Assembly (NCBI GenBank): GCA_945871455.1
Contig: CAMBXJ010000293.1
Span: forward strand, 1 to 5,919
Direction of reading: 5' to 3'
Length of the DNA: 5,919 bases
Origin: Asaia bogorensis
GTDB taxonomy: Bacteria > Pseudomonadota > Alphaproteobacteria > Acetobacterales > Acetobacteraceae
Under the pieces are notes generated by a model. That model was given only the letters and a program-made list of their open reading frames with translations, did not search any database and had not been told where the DNA came from. Numbering within the stretch: position 1 is the first letter of the stretch; each line of letters starts with the position of its first letter. Shown one piece after another: positions 4,789 through 5,919 of the stretch. The position numbers were made by a program, and so were the translations under genes.

Positions 4789-4958
4789 CGAAGCGAAATC
4801 GGCCGGGATTGCAGAGATGCATTCCTCAACCTTGCGAAGACGTGTGACAAACTTGGCATCGCCGTCTGGGATTGCCTGGGTGCAGGCTGAAAGTCTCCGA
4901 GCACGCGATCATCGGACCACTCGACCATTACGTCAGAGCGCGGCTCCGTCCTGCCTGA
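4789..4958 (+). pseudogene. C-terminal relic of an IS transposase, with a 1-nt frameshift
   Basis: The frame from 4789 reads RSEIGRDCRDAFLNLAKTCD and then KLGIAVWDCLGAG, and stops at TGA 4888-4890. Shifting to the frame starting CTG 4887 continues the protein as LKVSEHAIIGPLDHYVRARL followed by RPA and a stop at 4956-4958. The joined product matches the remembered C-terminus (SGGTRSxxGRDCRDAFLxLxKTCxKLGIxFWDYLGxRL) of the transposase family whose N-terminus is at 1867-2070. The break is explained by loss of one base (GCA-CGG-CTG reduced to GCA-GG-CTG near 4885). A fainter likeness upstream (RFLVT, then DKV, about 4734-4772) lies in another frame, suggesting a second frameshift. The catalytic core is missing, so it is inactive. 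Confidence 0.7.
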
Positions 4959-5103
4959 ACGGCAAGTACACCGAAGTCGCGCAGGGCTCCCGATAGGATC
5001 AACGGGCTTGGGGAACCCAAGACCGGCGTGCCCACGGTTTTGCCCCACTTACGGGCGGCTTGCGCACAGGCGCGTCGGCCGCACGAGATCACCGGCCGTG
5101 GGG
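4959..5103. other. Non-coding gap between transposase relic and aroC
   Basis: No gene is seen. It may contain the lost right end of the IS, but no inverted repeat could be matched. Two hairpins occur: CTTGGG-GAA-CCCAAG (5007-5021) and CGGCCG…CGGCCG (5076-5098). Confidence 0.45.
5076..5098 (-). terminator. Possible weak terminator hairpin after aroC
   Basis: CGGCCG (5076-5081) pairs with CGGCCG (5093-5098) around an 11-nt loop, beginning 5 nt after the aroC stop on the minus strand. There is no T-run after the stem, so an intrinsic terminator is doubtful. CGGCCG is also its own complement and common in GC-rich DNA. Confidence 0.2.
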
Positions 5104-5919
5104 TCAGTTACGCGGCAGCCGCACCGTCATGGGCGCATCCGGGTTCTGGGCGCGATGGCGCAGCAGATGATCGGCCAGGACGCAGGCCACCATCGCCTCC
5201 CCCACCGGGACAGCGCGAATGCCGACGCATGGATCGTGGCGGCCTTTGGTGCTGATGTCGATGTCCTGACCGTTCTTGTCCACCGACTGGCGAGAGGTCA
5301 GGATGGAACTGGTCGGCTTCACGGCGAAGCGTGCCACGACCGGTTGGCCGGTGGAAATGCCGCCCAGGATGCCGCCGGCATGATTGGACCCGAACAGGAC
5401 CTCATTGTCCCGCATCCGCATTTCGTCGGCATTGGCTTCCCCGGTCAGTTCCGCGGCGGCAAATCCGTCGCCAATCTCCACGCCTTTCACGGCGTTGATC
5501 GACATCAGGGCGGCCGCCAGGTCGGCGTCGAGCTTGCCGTAGATCGGCGCGCCAAGACCGGGGGGTAAACCGTCCGCTTCGATCTCGATCACCGCACCGA
5601 CAGACGAGCCGGATTTCCGTACCTCCGCCAGATAGGTCTCCCATCGCTGGGCCATCACCGGGTCCGGGCAGAAAAACGGATTGTCGCCGACGGTATCCCA
5701 GTCCCAGCGGCTGCGATCGACCCGGTGCGGCCCGATCTGGACCAGGGCACCGCGGATTCGGACCACGGGGCCAAGAACCAAGCGTGCCACGGCGCCCGCG
5801 GCGACTCGCATGGCGGTCTCCCGGGCCGAGGATCGCCCGCCGCCACGATAGTCGCGGATGCCGTATTTCAGCTCATAGGTCAGATCCGCGTGGCCGGGGC
5901 GGAACTGCGCGGCAATGGT
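5104..5919 (-). CDS. aroC: Chorismate synthase, C-terminal 271 aa (N-terminus beyond the window)
   Basis: It converts 5-enolpyruvylshikimate-3-phosphate to chorismate by anti-elimination of phosphate, using reduced FMN as a cofactor, and is the last step of the shikimate pathway in the cytoplasm. The visible part starts with [20 protein letters not shown] and [11 protein letters not shown] (family signature), then has [42 protein letters not shown], the KPTSSI segment and [13 protein letters not shown] (another signature), ending RLPRN. The His of RPGHAD corresponds to catalytic His106 of the E. coli enzyme. With a usual length near 360 aa, about 100 N-terminal residues lie outside the window. 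The ATG at 5811 is internal (M-R-V-A-A-G), not the start. No frameshift or missing motif is seen, so the gene looks functional. Its 3' end faces the IS-rich region, marking the border between core and accessory DNA. Confidence 0.97.
   Translation of the reverse strand, partial: TIAAQFRPGHADLTYELKYGIRDYRGGGRSSARETAMRVAAGAVARLVLGPVVRIRGALVQIGPHRVDRSRWDWDTVGDNPFFCPDPVMAQRWETYLAEVRKSGSSVGAVIEIEADGLPPGLGAPIYGKLDADLAAALMSINAVKGVEIGDGFAAAELTGEANADEMRMRDNEVLFGSNHAGGILGGISTGQPVVARFAVKPTSSILTSRQSVDKNGQDIDISTKGRHDPCVGIRAVPVGEAMVACVLADHLLRHRAQNPDAPMTVRLPRN

Noticed and set aside
4584..4847. Plus-strand 87-codon open frame across the MITE and its flank
   Set aside because: It begins inside the palindromic arms and ends in the transposase relic in another frame; apart from a faint transposase likeness near RFLVT it has no coding character.
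5007..5021. CTTGGG-GAA-CCCAAG hairpin as a terminator
   Set aside because: No T-run on either side and over 80 bp from the aroC stop.
5008..5568. Plus-strand 186-codon open frame opposite aroC
   Set aside because: Shadow of the well-supported chorismate synthase gene.
5104..5811. Chorismate synthase starting at ATG 5811
   Set aside because: The frame continues upstream to the window edge with family motifs ([18 protein letters not shown]), so this ATG is internal.

Overview
The window is high-GC DNA with dense, GC-biased codon use. Its gene content (Tat-exported proteins, an Acetobacteraceae-like flavour to several proteins, and REP-like arms of the 'GTCAT…CCAC' type) suggests an alphaproteobacterium, probably Rhodospirillales/Acetobacteraceae. 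That placement is inferred from the look of the proteins and repeats; there is no rRNA or tRNA to confirm it.

Layout. (1) Positions 1-1604, minus strand: a promoter and a 405-aa protein with a degenerate PD-(D/E)xK nuclease-like core, then a 52-aa protein, then the first codons of another gene that overlaps the 52-aa gene's stop. (2) Positions 1605-2223: decayed DNA. It holds an unassigned stretch with a 9-bp-stem inverted repeat, the N-terminal 68 codons of a transposase (plus strand), and a minus-strand reading frame of 51 codons that runs straight into the antisense of that transposase. (3) Positions 2235-3023, minus: a member of the Asp/Glu racemase / arylmalonate decarboxylase / maleate isomerase superfamily with no cysteine at either usual catalytic position. 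(4) Positions 3257-4389, plus: a two-gene operon with a 4-nt GTGA overlap. It encodes a Tat-exported protein with a short intradiol-dioxygenase-like domain and a six-helix bis-heme membrane protein of the ferric-reductase type. (5) Positions 4390-5103: no intact gene, but a 176-bp MITE-like element with 28-nt inverted ends and two palindromic arms, followed by the frameshifted C-terminal end of what looks like the same transposase family as in (2). (6) Positions 5104-5919, minus: the C-terminal three quarters of chorismate synthase (aroC), cut by the window edge.

How it fits together. The 405-aa and 52-aa genes look like resident genes, and aroC is a core housekeeping gene. Between them lies an accessory block (about 1.86-4.96 kb) bounded by an N-terminal and a C-terminal transposase relic in the same orientation, so this block was probably acquired or rearranged by transposition. 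Its most interesting content is the pair at 3257-4389, which looks like a membrane-to-periplasm redox pair: a quinone- or cytochrome-linked heme protein coupled to an exported metal-binding partner. The layout resembles MsrP/MsrQ, but with an intradiol-fold partner. This functional reading is inference.
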